From contig NZ_CP018616.1 of the NCBI RefSeq assembly GCF_002849855.1, positions 1,798,001 to 1,862,000 of the forward strand: a stretch of DNA of 64,000 nt, written 5' to 3'. Below are positions 17,289 through 27,101 of this stretch, piece after piece. The translations under genes were made by a program, and so were the position numbers. Position 1 is the stretch's first letter, and each line of letters begins with the position of its first letter. Origin of the DNA: Vibrio azureus (GTDB lineage Bacteria > Pseudomonadota > Gammaproteobacteria > Enterobacterales > Vibrionaceae). The notes below the pieces were generated by a model. The model saw only the letters and a program-made list of their open reading frames with translations, searched no databases and had not been told where the DNA came from.

Positions 17289-18654
17289 AGGCAATTAAAG
17301 ACTCACGCTCTTTTTCATTGAGTTTCAGTACATTTTGTTTGGCTTTTTCAGCCTCGCCACCATGCCATAGGATGGCTTCCATCAAATTTCGAGCCCGGCC
17401 ATCGTGTAAGAAATAGGTATGGTTATTCACTTCTTTGGTGTAACCAATTCCCCACAGTGGCGCAGTTCTCCATTCTTGACCGTTGGCAAGATATTCTGGT
17501 CGTCGGTCCGCTAGCCCTTCTCCCATATCATGGAGTAAAAGGTCGGTATAAGGGTGAATTGTCTGTTCTGACAAAGCAGGGAGAGAAGGCCGTTTTGCCG
17601 TTTTAACACTGGGCTTATGACAACTTTCGCAGCCTGATTGAGCAAAGATGGCTTCTCCCTGTTTCACTGATGGTTGCGCCATATTGCGTCGAGCTGGAAC
17701 CGCCAAATGTTGACTGTAGAATTCGACAAAGTTGAGAATCTTTTCACTCACTTCTGGCTTTCCACCACTTGGCATATCTTGACAAATCGACTGATTTTGG
17801 GTGCAGTTTTCATTTGGGAATAAATCACTCGTTAGACCAAGATCGCCATTGAAAGCCGCGGCATTTTGCTGCATTAAGGTCGGCATACCCGCTTTCCAAC
17901 CAAATTTCCCTATTGCAAACTGATTTTTTTCAATATCCCATACCTTGTTTGTTTTCCCTGAAATTCCGTCTTTATTGCTATCCTCTGCATCAGACCACTC
18001 GAGTAAAGTGCTGTCGGGAATGCTTTCCAGAAGTCCAAGGCCAATCATTGGTGGCGCAACTCGAGCAGAAAATTGAGTATCAGGATGCATGGTACCGTAA
18101 CCCAGTTCTGTGATCTTCAGGTTTGGCTTTCTTAAATAGACAATCGTGCCATCTTTGAATTGCACCGGAAACTCTGTGTAACTGATATTAATTTTCCCTT
18201 CTGCCTTTTGATTAGGTAAGGCGAAATCTTGCAATTGCCCGCCATAAGTTGGCTCTGGGATAAGACCGTCACGGATATACGCCATTTTTTGTTCTGGAGT
18301 CATTGCCGGTATGCTCAGGCGAACCAGCATAGACACAGCATGCGAATCATCGCGTTCAGGTGGGTGACCTCGGCCATCTTTTATATGGCAATTTTGGCAA
18401 CCGTTGGTATTAAATAATGGACCTAGACCATCCCTAGCGTCGGTTGAAGCCGGTGCTTGCACCCAAGGATTTCTAAAGAAGCTATTTCCGACGCTGAAAT
18501 CAAGCCGCTTACTCATTGGCAAGTTTGCAGCAGGTAAAGAGAAAGCATTCGCACCCTCTTTTTTTACACTGGTTTGCCCGCCAGATTTAACCCCATAAGC
18601 AATGGATGTAGCGGAAAAAAGTAGGAGAGTGGCAGAAACTAGATAAGTTTTCAT
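17272..18654 (-). CDS. Diheme cytochrome c oxidoreductase (DUF1111/COG3488)
   Basis: 460 residues with an N-terminal signal peptide (MKTYLVSATLLLFSATSIAYG). Two c-type haem sites are visible: CQNCHIKDGRGH near residue 85 and CESCHKPS near 348. The ends of the domain include TAPLWGIG and YFLHDGRARNLMEAILWHGGEA, which match the COG3488 di-haem family (often mislabelled thiol oxidoreductase) related to bacterial cytochrome c peroxidases. Periplasmic redox protein; in this four-gene set it may change the oxidation state of iron handled by the imelysin proteins, which is inference. It follows irpA after a hairpin that could limit read-through. Confidence 0.85.
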   Translation of the reverse strand: MKTYLVSATLLLFSATSIAYGVKSGGQTSVKKEGANAFSLPAANLPMSKRLDFSVGNSFFRNPWVQAPASTDARDGLGPLFNTNGCQNCHIKDGRGHPPERDDSHAVSMLVRLSIPAMTPEQKMAYIRDGLIPEPTYGGQLQDFALPNQKAEGKINISYTEFPVQFKDGTIVYLRKPNLKITELGYGTMHPDTQFSARVAPPMIGLGLLESIPDSTLLEWSDAEDSNKDGISGKTNKVWDIEKNQFAIGKFGWKAGMPTLMQQNAAAFNGDLGLTSDLFPNENCTQNQSICQDMPSGGKPEVSEKILNFVEFYSQHLAVPARRNMAQPSVKQGEAIFAQSGCESCHKPSVKTAKRPSLPALSEQTIHPYTDLLLHDMGEGLADRRPEYLANGQEWRTAPLWGIGYTKEVNNHTYFLHDGRARNLMEAILWHGGEAEKAKQNVLKLNEKERESLIAFLNSL

Positions 18655-18700
18655 ATTATTGCTCTATTAATACAAAAAGATCGATAACAACGAGCTCGGA

Positions 18701-18726
18701 ATAAAAAGGGGCTCTATTTGAGCCCA
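18701..18726 (-). terminator. Terminator or attenuator between irpA and the diheme gene
   Basis: On the minus strand GGGCTC and GAGCCC pair around a 5-nt loop, followed by CTTTTTATT. As it lies inside an apparent operon, it may lower expression of the three downstream genes relative to irpA. Confidence 0.55.
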
Positions 18727-18737
18727 AACCATGTAAC

Positions 18738-18782
18738 TATGTCCAAATGACCTCAAGATGCTTGATTCAACTCACTCAGACG
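18738..18782. repeat. Dispersed palindromic element, left arm only
   Basis: TGTCCAAATGACCTCAAGATG matches the left arm of the element family, but no matching right arm follows. A degraded or half copy. Confidence 0.55.
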
Positions 18783-18848
18783 CAGACCTTTGAAATAACT
18801 GAAGTTTCTTACCCCTAGGCGTAAAGTTCCAGCCATTTATCACGACGA

Positions 18849-20132
18849 TTAAAATTCATGATCAGCCGTATCTGGGCTCAGGCTATCAATGCCTACCAAT
18901 TTTGCCGCTTCTTCTATCGCGCCAGTTTGAGCAACTAATGACATGATGGTCGTATTAACAAGTGCATTACCTTTCGCATTACCCGCCGAAATCAGTTGGT
19001 CGAAATGCTCTCCCTTCTGCTCTGCAGATATGACTAATTCTCCAACTTGTTTTAGCGCCGTATTGAAAGTATTGAATATTTTCTGTGCCGCTTGCTTATC
19101 TTTTTGTGCAACCAAGTCTGCAATACTTGGACCTTCCATTTTACTGCCATCTAAACGCTGGTAACTTCCGGTATAAACGTTATAGATTCCTTGTTCATTG
19201 TAATAGTGAGAATTATGGGTATTATCTGAGAAACAGTCATGCTCGTCTTCAGTAGAGTTGGCTTCTAATGCCACTTTCATTCTTTCGCCAGCCAATTCGC
19301 CTAAAGAGAGCGAACCCATACCAAAGAGCATCTTACGTAAACCGTTATCAACCGATTCATTCAGTAGTTCTTGACGGTAATTGCCTTTCTCCTCTTTAGA
19401 CCACTGCTTTTCCATCCACTCTAGATCTTGAACAAGCAATGTTGCAGCCGCTTTTAAGTACTCTCCACGGCGGTCACAATGACCATTTGTACACTCAGCA
19501 CCGATAACAAAGTCGGTGTAAGCACGTTGACCAGCACCCGCATTGGTGCCATTTAAGTCTTGTCCCCAAAGTAAGAACTCGATTGCGTGATAGCCTGAGG
19601 CAACATTCGCTTCTGAGCCGCCGATTTCGTTGAGGTCGGCAATTAACTCAGGGGTTATCTTAGAGGTATCGAGGTTTGTATTACCGACTTTAATGCTTTT
19701 GTTGGCGATAATATTCGCCGCCGCACCTTCATTGCCCAACTCAAACTGATAGTCTGTAGTGACATAATCAATCAAACCTTCATCTAAAGGCCATGCATTA
19801 AGCTGCCCTTCCCAGTCGTCTACGATAGCATTACCAAATCGATAAACCTCTGATTGCTGGTATGGCACACGCGAATCTAACCAGGCTTGTTTCACGGCTT
19901 CGAAGTTTTTTGCGCTAGGGGCAGAAACAAAGATGTTTACTTTTTGCTCCAATGCTTTTGCAGAAGTAACAGAATCGGCAAACACAGCATGGGCAATGTC
20001 TGTGTAATACTCAACAACTTGCTGTTTTGTCACTACCTTTTGTTCAGTCACATCCTGAGAAGAAACAGGGCCACTGAGGACAAGTAGTGATCCTGAAATA
20101 GAGAGGGCTAGAATTGATTTTACATTCATCAT
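18849..20132 (-). CDS. irpA: IrpA-like imelysin-family iron-regulated periplasmic protein
   Basis: 427 residues. The ATG at 20132 is chosen because AAGGA lies just upstream; the ATG at 20138 overlaps that site. A signal peptide (SILALSISGSLLVLSG) precedes a helical two-repeat protein. It carries the imelysin signature SGYHAIEFLLWGQD (GxHxxE) near residue 195 and RVPYQQSEVYRFGN. It belongs to the IrpA/ICMP family (COG3487), members of which are iron-induced and needed at low iron in cyanobacteria. First gene of the four-gene set, with a Fur-like palindrome at 20172-20190. The His and Glu of the signature are probable metal ligands, and direct iron binding is inferred. Confidence 0.83.
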   Translation of the reverse strand: MMNVKSILALSISGSLLVLSGPVSSQDVTEQKVVTKQQVVEYYTDIAHAVFADSVTSAKALEQKVNIFVSAPSAKNFEAVKQAWLDSRVPYQQSEVYRFGNAIVDDWEGQLNAWPLDEGLIDYVTTDYQFELGNEGAAANIIANKSIKVGNTNLDTSKITPELIADLNEIGGSEANVASGYHAIEFLLWGQDLNGTNAGAGQRAYTDFVIGAECTNGHCDRRGEYLKAAATLLVQDLEWMEKQWSKEEKGNYRQELLNESVDNGLRKMLFGMGSLSLGELAGERMKVALEANSTEDEHDCFSDNTHNSHYYNEQGIYNVYTGSYQRLDGSKMEGPSIADLVAQKDKQAAQKIFNTFNTALKQVGELVISAEQKGEHFDQLISAGNAKGNALVNTTIMSLVAQTGAIEEAAKLVGIDSLSPDTADHEF

Positions 20133-20171
20133 AAACATCCTTGTGGGAGTATTGTATTGATCTTAATTGCT

Positions 20172-20190
20172 AGTGCTAATTATTCTTATT
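20172..20190 (-). promoter_or_regulatory. Candidate Fur box upstream of irpA
   Basis: On the minus strand the site reads AATAAGAATAATTAGCACT. Against the Vibrio Fur consensus AATGANAATNATTNTCATT it differs at three fixed positions. It is 40-58 bp upstream of the start, a usual place for iron repression. Confidence 0.55.
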
Positions 20191-20245
20191 TACACCATCA
20201 ATTGCGTGATGATACTAACTTATGACTCGTTTGCAACTCTAAGAT

Positions 20246-20273
20246 ACAAAAAAAGCCTCATATCAATGAGGCT
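20246..20273 (-). terminator. Terminator of ribA
   Basis: On the minus strand AAGCCTCAT and ATGAGGCTT pair around a short loop followed by T7. Located downstream of the ribA stop. Confidence 0.8.
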
Positions 20274-20293
20274 TGCAGGTAATTTGATCAATT

Positions 20294-20350
20294 TATATCC
20301 AAGTTAATTCAAGCATTTGATTCACTGCATCTTGAGATGACTTAGGAGTA
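20294..20350. repeat. Dispersed palindromic element, long form
   Basis: Arms ATCCAAGTTAATTCAAGCA and TGCATCTTGAGATGACTTAG pair imperfectly. It sits between the ribA stop and its terminator. Confidence 0.7.
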
Positions 20351-20357
20351 GCGTCTA

Positions 20358-20957
20358 TTAATAGACCTTTAAACGGTGGTTACCATGAGCAACTTTAGCT
20401 CGAAGATAGTCTTCATTACCCTCTTTGATATGTGCAGAGGTGTTTACTACCTCTTCGATATTGATACCAAAGCTTTTAAGTTCATTGATCTTTTTAGGAT
20501 TATTCGTTACCAATCGAATATCTTTGACCCCTAGCGCTTGAAGCATTTGTGCTGCCTCAGTAAAATCTCGCAGATCATCACCAAAACCTAGGTGGTTGTT
20601 CGCCTCATAGGTATTCATGCCCTGGCTTTGTAAATGGTAAGCATCAATTTTATTATAAAGACCAATTCCACGCCCTTCCTGTCGGAGGTAAAGGATGATA
20701 CCGCCAACCTGGCCCATGCGCTCAATCGTTTCTTCTAGCTGCTCGCCACAATCACAACGCGAAGAATGGAATACATCGCCTGTCAGACACTCAGAGTGCA
20801 TTCTAACTAGAGGTGTGGCCTGTGTTTTATCTGCTTTCTTAAAGATAACCGCAACATGCTCTTTGTTAGTTGCAAGTCCACGAAACGATAGAAGTTCAGC
20901 TTCTATGTTACTGTTAACTCCAACTTTAAAATTTATCCTGGCTCTGACTTCCGCCAT
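20358..20957 (-). CDS. ribA: GTP cyclohydrolase II
   Basis: 199 residues from ATG 20957 (MAEVRAR); a GTG at 20969 is also in frame but Vibrio RibA proteins begin MAEV. It shows the zinc set in [20 protein letters not shown] (three Cys), the [15 protein letters not shown] loop that binds GTP, and LVTNNPKKI. The enzyme opens the GTP imidazole ring with loss of formate and pyrophosphate, the first step of riboflavin synthesis in the cytoplasm. Single gene with its own terminator, not fused to RibB. Confidence 0.95.
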   Translation of the reverse strand: MAEVRARINFKVGVNSNIEAELLSFRGLATNKEHVAVIFKKADKTQATPLVRMHSECLTGDVFHSSRCDCGEQLEETIERMGQVGGIILYLRQEGRGIGLYNKIDAYHLQSQGMNTYEANNHLGFGDDLRDFTEAAQMLQALGVKDIRLVTNNPKKINELKSFGINIEEVVNTSAHIKEGNEDYLRAKVAHGNHRLKVY

Positions 20958-21321
20958 AACATTACTCACTTGAATCGTTACTTTGTATACCTAAATGCAC
21001 ATACCGCATGCTTTGTTGGTCTCAATATGGGTCTGAATAACACATTTTTCAACACTGCAGCCATAATAAAACTTACATGCACTCTTAATTTTTAGTCCTG
21101 CGTAACCTCAAGATGCTGTGTACTACGGACGATTTGAGGCCACTTGGATATAGCAATGCAGTTATAAACTCAATGCACTGCCATGACGTTTTACAAATGT
21201 TATAATATAACATTTCACAGCAACTACAATACCAACGACAACAAATTTATATTATTCTCAAAATTGTTAATAAAATACCCTATCATATACGCAATCAAGT
21301 ACCTTGAGTTCAATAAACAAC
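20958..21321. other. Gene-free stretch between gyrA and ribA
   Basis: Holds one palindromic element (21091-21151) and AT-rich sequence that must include the ribA promoter. No gene or recognisable RNA seen. Confidence 0.5.
21091..21151. repeat. Dispersed palindromic element, long form
   Basis: Left arm CGTAACCTCAAGATGC and right arm GATTTGAGGCCACTTGGATA, about 20 nt apart. Same family as the copies at 10129 and 59745. Confidence 0.7.
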
Positions 21322-21347
21322 AAAGCCGAGCATAACGCTCGGCTTTA
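21322..21347 (-). terminator. Terminator of gyrA
   Basis: AAAGCCGAG and CTCGGCTTT arms with a short loop. On the minus strand GTTGTTTATT follows. It lies between the gyrA stop and the ribA upstream region. Confidence 0.65.
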
Positions 21348-21400
21348 ATACTAAATGCATCTTCCAAAAATCACATTACGTAAAGTCGGGGCATTACTAC

Positions 21401-24052
21401 TTAGTCCGCACCTTCTTCACTGGAAGTGTCATCCGAAGCGTCGCTGTTATCAGATTTATCAACATTGACTTGCGTCTCTTCACCAGTTGGTGACTCCGCC
21501 TCTTCACCTTCTGGCAATTCAACTTCTTCGACTTCATCAATCCTCTGCAATCCAACCACGGATTCATCTTCTGCAGTTCGAATTAAGGTCACGCCCTGAG
21601 TATTACGTCCAACTTGGCTGACTTCAGAAACGCGTGTGCGCACGAGAGTACCAGCGTCGGTGATCATCATCATCTCGTCACCTTCTTCAACTTGTACCGC
21701 ACCAACCACTGGACCATTACGCTCAGAAACCTTGATTGATACAACACCTTGAGTTGCACGGCCTTTCGTTGGGTATTCCGCTAACTCAGTACGTTTACCG
21801 TAGCCGTTTTCAGTAACCGTTAGAATATCGCCCTCGTTAGCAGGAACGATCAGAGATACCACTTGGTCATCATCGGCAAGCTTCATACCGCGAACACCTG
21901 CCGCTGTACGACCCATGGCGCGCACTTTATCTTCACTAAAGCGAACCACTTTACCTGCTTTAGAGAACAGCATAATGTTGCTTGAACCAGTTGTAATGTC
22001 GACACCGATTAAAGAGTCATCATCACGCAAGTTTACTGCGATGAGGCCGTTTGAACGAACATTGGCAAACTGATCAAGTGAAGTCTTCTTAACCGTACCA
22101 TCACCTGTCGCCATGAAGATAAATTTATCAGCAGAGAATTCATCAACAGGAAGGATCGCGGTAATGCGCTCATTATCTTCAAGAGGAAGAATATTGACGA
22201 TCGGTTTACCACGTGCCGTACGTGTTGCCTGAGGCAATTGGTAAACTTTCAAACGATAGGTTTTACCGCGAGTAGAGAAACACAGAATATTATCATGTGT
22301 ATTAGCAACCAGTAGACGTTCGATGTAATCTTCATCTTTCATCTTCGTGGCACTCTTACCTTTACCGCCACGACGTTGCGCTTCGTAATCGCTTAGAATT
22401 TGGTACTTCACATAACCTTCATGAGACAGCGTTACGACTACATCTTCACGAGCAATAAGCTCTTCCATGTCAATATCATGGATTGCTGATGTGATTTCAG
22501 TACGACGCTCATCACCAAAGGCATTACGCACAACTTCCAGCTCTTCACGAATGATTTCCATCAAACGCTCTGTGCTAGCAAGAATGTGCATCAGCTCTGC
22601 GATTTCATCTAGAAGAGCTTTATACTCATCAAGGATCTTCTCGTGCTCAAGGCCAGTTAGCTTATGTAGACGTAGATCTAGAATAGCTTGTGCTTGAGTT
22701 TCGGTTAGGAAATATTGGCCGTCACGAATGCCGTATTGCTCTTCTAGCCATTCTGGGCGAGCGGCATCGGTACCAGCACGTTCTAGCATTGCTGCTACGT
22801 TACCTAGGTCCCAACCACGCGCTACAAGACCCGCTTTTGCTTCAGCAGGTGTTGGAGCATTACGGATAAGTTCAATGATTTCATCGATGTTTGCGAGTGC
22901 CAGTGCCAATCCTTCAAGAATATGGGCACGTTCACGAGCCTTGCGTAATTCGAAAATAGTACGACGAGTAACCACTTCACGGCGGTGATCAACAAAACAT
23001 TTCAACATCTCTTTCAAGTTGAAGAGCTGAGGTTGGCCATTGTTTAGCGCAACCATGTTGATACCGAAAGTCGTTTGCAACTGAGTTTGTGCGTATAGGT
23101 TATTTAGAACCACTTCGCCCACTGCATCTCGTTTACATTCAATGACAATACGCATGCCGTCTTTATCAGACTCATCGCGAAGCGCACTAATGCCTTCTAC
23201 TTTCTTATCTTTTACTAGCTCAGCGATCTTTTCGATCAAACGAGCTTTGTTGACCTGATAAGGGATCTCAGTGACGATAATGGTTTCTTTACCATTCTTC
23301 TCTACTTCGATATCCGCTTTTGAACGCATGTAGATTTTACCGCGGCCAGTTTTGTACGCGTCTACAATGCCTTTACGACCACTAATAAGAGCTGCCGTTG
23401 GGAAATCAGGACCAGGAATGTAATCCATCAGTTCATCAATAGTGATTTCTTCATTATTGATGTATGCAAGACAGCCATCGATCACTTCGCCAAGATTATG
23501 AGGCGGGATGTTGGTTGCCATACCTACTGCGATACCAGAAGCACCGTTGACCAGTAAGTTAGGAACTTTTGTTGGTAAAACCGCTGGAATCTGTTCTGTA
23601 CCATCATAGTTAGGTACATAATCAACGGTTTCTTTATCTAGATCAGCCAAGAGTTCATGGGCAATTTTAGCCATTCGAACTTCGGTATAACGCATTGCCG
23701 CAGCAGAGTCGCCATCGATCGAGCCAAAGTTACCTTGACCATCGACCAGCATATAACGAAGTGAAAACGGCTGAGCCATACGTACGATGGTATCGTACAC
23801 TGCACTATCACCATGTGGGTGATATTTACCGATAACATCGCCGACAACACGGGCAGATTTTTTATATGGTTTGTTCCAATCGTTGCCTAGTACGTTCATC
23901 GCGAATAAAACGCGGCGGTGTACTGGTTTTAGGCCATCACGCACATCTGGAAGAGCACGACCCACGATGACAGACATCGCATAGTCTAGATATGAACCTC
24001 TAAGCTCATCTTCAATGTTTACGGGCGTGATCTCTTTAGCTAAATCGCTCAT
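21401..24052 (-). CDS. gyrA: DNA gyrase subunit A
   Basis: 883 residues, the usual size with a long acidic C-terminal tail. N-terminal breakage-reunion domain with the catalytic tyrosine in AAMRYTE (Tyr122) and the quinolone-resistance region [12 protein letters not shown] carrying the wild-type Ser83 and Asp87, which predicts no target-based quinolone resistance in GyrA. The C-terminal domain shows the repeated pinwheel motifs, including the GyrA-box QRRGGKGKS near residue 560. The last ~45 residues are Glu/Asp/Ser-rich. With GyrB it introduces negative supercoils using ATP. Divergent from DUF805/ubiG, as gyrA is from ubiG in E. coli. Confidence 0.97.
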   Translation of the reverse strand: MSDLAKEITPVNIEDELRGSYLDYAMSVIVGRALPDVRDGLKPVHRRVLFAMNVLGNDWNKPYKKSARVVGDVIGKYHPHGDSAVYDTIVRMAQPFSLRYMLVDGQGNFGSIDGDSAAAMRYTEVRMAKIAHELLADLDKETVDYVPNYDGTEQIPAVLPTKVPNLLVNGASGIAVGMATNIPPHNLGEVIDGCLAYINNEEITIDELMDYIPGPDFPTAALISGRKGIVDAYKTGRGKIYMRSKADIEVEKNGKETIIVTEIPYQVNKARLIEKIAELVKDKKVEGISALRDESDKDGMRIVIECKRDAVGEVVLNNLYAQTQLQTTFGINMVALNNGQPQLFNLKEMLKCFVDHRREVVTRRTIFELRKARERAHILEGLALALANIDEIIELIRNAPTPAEAKAGLVARGWDLGNVAAMLERAGTDAARPEWLEEQYGIRDGQYFLTETQAQAILDLRLHKLTGLEHEKILDEYKALLDEIAELMHILASTERLMEIIREELEVVRNAFGDERRTEITSAIHDIDMEELIAREDVVVTLSHEGYVKYQILSDYEAQRRGGKGKSATKMKDEDYIERLLVANTHDNILCFSTRGKTYRLKVYQLPQATRTARGKPIVNILPLEDNERITAILPVDEFSADKFIFMATGDGTVKKTSLDQFANVRSNGLIAVNLRDDDSLIGVDITTGSSNIMLFSKAGKVVRFSEDKVRAMGRTAAGVRGMKLADDDQVVSLIVPANEGDILTVTENGYGKRTELAEYPTKGRATQGVVSIKVSERNGPVVGAVQVEEGDEMMMITDAGTLVRTRVSEVSQVGRNTQGVTLIRTAEDESVVGLQRIDEVEEVELPEGEEAESPTGEETQVNVDKSDNSDASDDTSSEEGAD

Positions 24053-24396
24053 AGAGCCATTATCCCTCTATATTTCAGATCGTATTAACGATACGTGTAA
24101 GGTGCAAAAATATAACACACAATTCGCCTTCGGGGCATCACTTTCCCGCTGGTTTTATCATGTTGTGAGCTTGGTTAGGGCTTAAATGAAGATAATTTGC
24201 TCACTCTACCTGTAGCTTTCTGATAATTGTTTACATTTTCATCATAATAGCGCAAAAACCTTCCTTTGACTAAAAGTCATACGATAGGCATGAATAAAAG
24301 ACCTCTTTTGGAGAAAGGACAAACCTCGTTTCAATGGCTAACTTTTAGCCAATACAACAAGATTGACTCTAGAGTAAATTCGAACTCATCAACTAT
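24053..24396. other. Gene-free stretch upstream of gyrA
   Basis: AT-rich sequence expected to hold the gyrA promoter on the minus strand. No gene, repeat or strong hairpin stands out. Confidence 0.4.
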
Positions 24397-24490
24397 CTAA
24401 TTAGTTAATTTATCTAGTTATTTAGTCAACATTATTACGCTTAATCATATATAATGAGTTCATCTAAATATCGACTAAAGTAATATTAAA

Positions 24491-24844
24491 ATGAAACATG
24501 TTTTATTCTCTTTTGAAGGACGCATCAATCGTACACAATATTGGTTAGGTGCCTTATGCATGCTAGTACAAGTAATTGTTTGTTTCGGCCTTTTGACAAT
24601 GACCTTTGATACTCAAACGAATACGCCAAGTGCAACAGGTTACATTATCCTATGTATCTTCTCCATTTTTAGCACATGGCAATCGCTAGCTCTATACATC
24701 AAACGCTTTCATGACCGCAATAAAAGTGGTTGGTGGGTACTGATTTCGCTTGTGCCTATCATTGGTGGCTTTTGGCTACTGATTGAAACTGGTTTTTTAC
24801 CAGGAACAGAAGGTGATAACCAATTTGGACGCATGCCAAAATAA
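24491..24844 (+). CDS. DUF805 inner-membrane protein, copy 1
   Basis: 117 residues with the DUF805 signature: GRINRTQYW at the start, then hydrophobic segments at about 20-38, 49-66 and 79-99, the conserved IKRFHDRNKSGWW loop, and the end GDNQFGRMPK. Four-helix or three-helix inner-membrane proteins of this family are common in bacteria and their function is not known. A perfect TATAAT 35 bp upstream and a terminator at 24909 make it a single-gene unit. The second copy at 25054 is a close paralogue. Confidence 0.85.
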   Translation: MKHVLFSFEGRINRTQYWLGALCMLVQVIVCFGLLTMTFDTQTNTPSATGYIILCIFSIFSTWQSLALYIKRFHDRNKSGWWVLISLVPIIGGFWLLIETGFLPGTEGDNQFGRMPK

Positions 24845-24908
24845 TCCTTCACAATCCCCGGATGAGTTCAAAACACTTACTCCATGAGATTGTTTGTACT
24901 TTCCCTAA

Positions 24909-24940
24909 CAAAAACGAGCCTCGTGCTCGTTTTTACTTTT
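24909..24940 (+). terminator. Terminator of DUF805 copy 1
   Basis: AAAAACGAGC and GCTCGTTTTT arms around a 5-nt loop followed by ACTTTTT. The same hairpin recurs at 25473. Confidence 0.85.
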
Positions 24941-25053
24941 TGCACCTGAAATTAACTGTCTAATTAGTTAATTTATCTAGTTATTTAGTCAACATTGTTA
25001 TATCTATTTATATATAATACGTCCGTATAAATTCCTACCAAAGTAAGCCTAAA

Positions 25054-25407
25054 ATGATACATACTTTATTCTCCTTCACAGGACGCATCAACCGTACGCA
25101 ATACTGGATAGGTCAATTCTATTTGCTGGCTCAAGCAATTTTATGTTTTGCCCTTTTAACAAAGCACTTTGACACGGACAACAATACACTTAACTCTACA
25201 GGTTTAATGATTTTTTTCACTTTCATCGTTGTTTGCTCATGCCAATCGTTAGCTATGTCCATCAAACGCTATCATGACTGCAATGTAAGTGGTCGGCGGG
25301 CGCTGATTGCGCTTGTGCCTATCATTGGTATTTTGTGTGTCTTCATTGAAAATGGCTTCTTGCCGGGCACAAAAGGTGATAATCAATTTGGTCGCATGCC
25401 AAAATAA
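25054..25407 (+). CDS. DUF805 inner-membrane protein, copy 2
   Basis: 117 residues, same length as copy 1, with GRINRTQYW, IKRYHDCNVSGRR and GDNQFGRMPK. The WW of the usual SGWW loop is RR here, and the loop Arg of HDRN is Cys, so this copy has lost conserved family residues and may be drifting. Promoter, gene and terminator are all duplicated together. Confidence 0.85.
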   Translation: MIHTLFSFTGRINRTQYWIGQFYLLAQAILCFALLTKHFDTDNNTLNSTGLMIFFTFIVVCSCQSLAMSIKRYHDCNVSGRRALIALVPIIGILCVFIENGFLPGTKGDNQFGRMPK

Positions 25408-25472
25408 CCCTTCCCAATCCACGGATATGTTCAAAACACTAACTCCATGAGATTGCTTGTACTTTCCCGAAC

Positions 25473-25505
25473 AAAAACGAGCCTCGTGCTCGTTTTTACT
25501 TTTTG
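25473..25505 (+). terminator. Terminator of DUF805 copy 2
   Basis: Same AAAAACGAGC and GCTCGTTTTT hairpin as at 24909, followed by ACTTTTTGC. Confidence 0.85.
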
Positions 25506-25661
25506 CACCTGAAAGCAAGAAAATGCCTCTCTTCTCATGCTCCAATGTTCCTGATGTACCAATTCATTTTGAGAACCAAAGTTCAGACTCTTTGTGCTAC
25601 AAACTCATCGACTTTTCCTCTACAACCAAAGAATCCGTTTTAACGTACTCTCCGGTTAGAG

Positions 25662-25667
25662 TATAAT
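25662..25667 (+). promoter_or_regulatory. -10 box for ubiG
   Basis: Perfect TATAAT 39 bp upstream of the ubiG ATG. A weak TTTAAC lies at the -35 distance. Confidence 0.55.
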
Positions 25668-25705
25668 CACGAGCTTTGAAAGACGATTTGTGCAGCGATA
25701 TCAAT

Positions 25706-26413
25706 ATGACCAATAAACAAAATGTTGACCCTAACGAAATAAAGAAATTCGAAGACATGGCTTCTCGTTGGTGGGATTTAGAAGGTGAGTTCAAGCCACT
25801 TCACCAAATAAACCCATTGCGTCTAAATTACGTTTTGGACAAATCCGTAGGGTTATTTGGTAAGAAGGTTCTTGATGTCGGTTGTGGAGGCGGAATTTTA
25901 GCAGAAAGCATGGCACAACAAGGTGCCGATGTAACCGGATTAGATATGGGCAAAGAGCCCTTAGAAGTCGCTCGCCTACATGCTTTGGAGACCGGAACCG
26001 AGCTTAACTACATTCAGAGCACCATAGAAGAGCATGCAGCGACCCATGCTGGCACCTACGATGTGGTCACCTGTATGGAAATGCTTGAGCATGTTCCAGA
26101 CCCACTCTCAGTTATCCAGTCATGTTCAGCCTTAGTTAAACCAGGCGGCCATGTCTTTTTCTCAACGCTAAACCGGAATGTCAAATCTTACCTTTTCGCC
26201 ATTGTAGGGGCAGAGAAGTTGTTAAAAATTGTTCCTGAAGGCACTCATGATCACGATAAATTCATTAAACCTGCTGAGATGATGAAAATGATTGATCATA
26301 CCGACCTCACCGAAATGGGCATCACGGGCTTGCTCTACAACCCCATCACCGATAGCTACAGATTAGGCAATAACGTCGACGTTAATTACATCGTACATAC
26401 GATTAAGTACTAA
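25706..26413 (+). CDS. ubiG: Ubiquinone biosynthesis O-methyltransferase
   Basis: 235 residues from ATG 25706; a TTG at 25676 is in frame but E. coli UbiG aligns from here. It shows the family start [23 protein letters not shown] motif [14 protein letters not shown], and motif Post [13 protein letters not shown]. It methylates both hydroxyl groups added to the ubiquinone ring, using SAM, at the inner membrane. Between gyrA and nrdA as in E. coli. Confidence 0.95.
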   Translation: MTNKQNVDPNEIKKFEDMASRWWDLEGEFKPLHQINPLRLNYVLDKSVGLFGKKVLDVGCGGGILAESMAQQGADVTGLDMGKEPLEVARLHALETGTELNYIQSTIEEHAATHAGTYDVVTCMEMLEHVPDPLSVIQSCSALVKPGGHVFFSTLNRNVKSYLFAIVGAEKLLKIVPEGTHDHDKFIKPAEMMKMIDHTDLTEMGITGLLYNPITDSYRLGNNVDVNYIVHTIKY

Positions 26414-26890
26414 AGCATCGACTAAACAAGGTAGAGACTAGCGCTCCCTAACGAGCGCTTAAATGACGAGCCTAGAAGAACAGCATTATTTCCGTCACCG
26501 CTACTCTGTGTACAAACCCTCTTTCCAACTGAATTCTACGCTTTCACTTTTATTCAATTCATCTGTCATCATTCGCTCATATTCTAGCTGCTATAAACAG
26601 GGGAATTATGAAAAAACGTGTAGAGGAAAACCACACAATTTTACGTGTTTTTTGCGAATGAGATCACATGCATATCAGACTATTTTCACGACTGTTATTA
26701 ATAAAAATCAAACACCTAGATGTATTTTTGACCAATCTGTTTTTAGCGAACAAAAATCTATAAAGATCAAGGAAAATATTTTTACATGCGGTTATTTCTA
26801 AACCAATCTTCAAATTGCCCTTTTCCCTAATCAAGTCAGCCCTTTTCTCATCGGTTAGTATCCACTTACTGTTTTTTTTTATTTGAATAG
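26414..26890. other. Gene-free stretch between ubiG and nrdA
   Basis: A hairpin AGCGCTC/GAGCGCT at 26440-26460 follows ubiG and may end its transcript. The rest is AT-rich. Open frames here on both strands have atypical composition and no recognisable motif, so none is called. Confidence 0.5.
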
Positions 26891-26899
26891 TTATCCACA
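26891..26899 (+). promoter_or_regulatory. DnaA box upstream of nrdA
   Basis: Perfect TTATCCACA, the highest-affinity DnaA site, about 200 bp upstream of the nrdA start. DnaA is known to act on the nrdAB promoter in E. coli. Confidence 0.65.
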
Positions 26900-26936
26900 A
26901 GTCATCCCAAGACTGTTCCTTGAAAAAAATGACGAA

Positions 26937-26984
26937 CAGCACTATCTTGTAAGTCGAGAACAAATTAACCCCTATATGTTGTGT
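26937..26984 (+). promoter_or_regulatory. Candidate pair of NrdR boxes
   Basis: Against the consensus ACACAATATATTGTGT, positions 26937-26952 match at 9 of 16 and 26969-26984 (CCCCTATATGTTGTGT) at 12 of 16. The two starts are 32 bp apart, the three-helical-turn spacing typical of NrdR operator pairs upstream of ribonucleotide reductase genes. Confidence 0.5.
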
Positions 26985-27101
26985 TTAAACTACAATTTAT
27001 AGGCAGCTTTTGATTATTTAGTCGTCATAAATTTCATAAGTATTGAACAAAAACAAGTAAAAACACGGCTTTTATCAGTTTTCTTAGGGAAATAAAGCAT
27101 A

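Larger units (their letters stand above)
24397..24959 (+). repeat. 563-bp tandem duplication, unit 1 (promoter + DUF805 + terminator)
   Basis: Starts with CTAATTAGTTAATTTATCTA, repeated exactly 563 bp downstream. The unit holds a -10 box TATAAT (24450-24455; 25013-25018 in unit 2), a DUF805 gene and a terminator. Unit 2 runs from 24960 to about 25520. Confidence 0.85.

Noticed and set aside
26891..26899. Replication origin suggested by a DnaA box
   Set aside because: A single box with no cluster, no DnaN/DnaA genes and no AT-rich unwinding repeats; it fits nrdA regulation better.
26463..26963. Open frames on both strands between ubiG and nrdA
   Set aside because: They overlap each other, have no ribosome site, unusual composition and no motif; the region holds regulatory sites instead.
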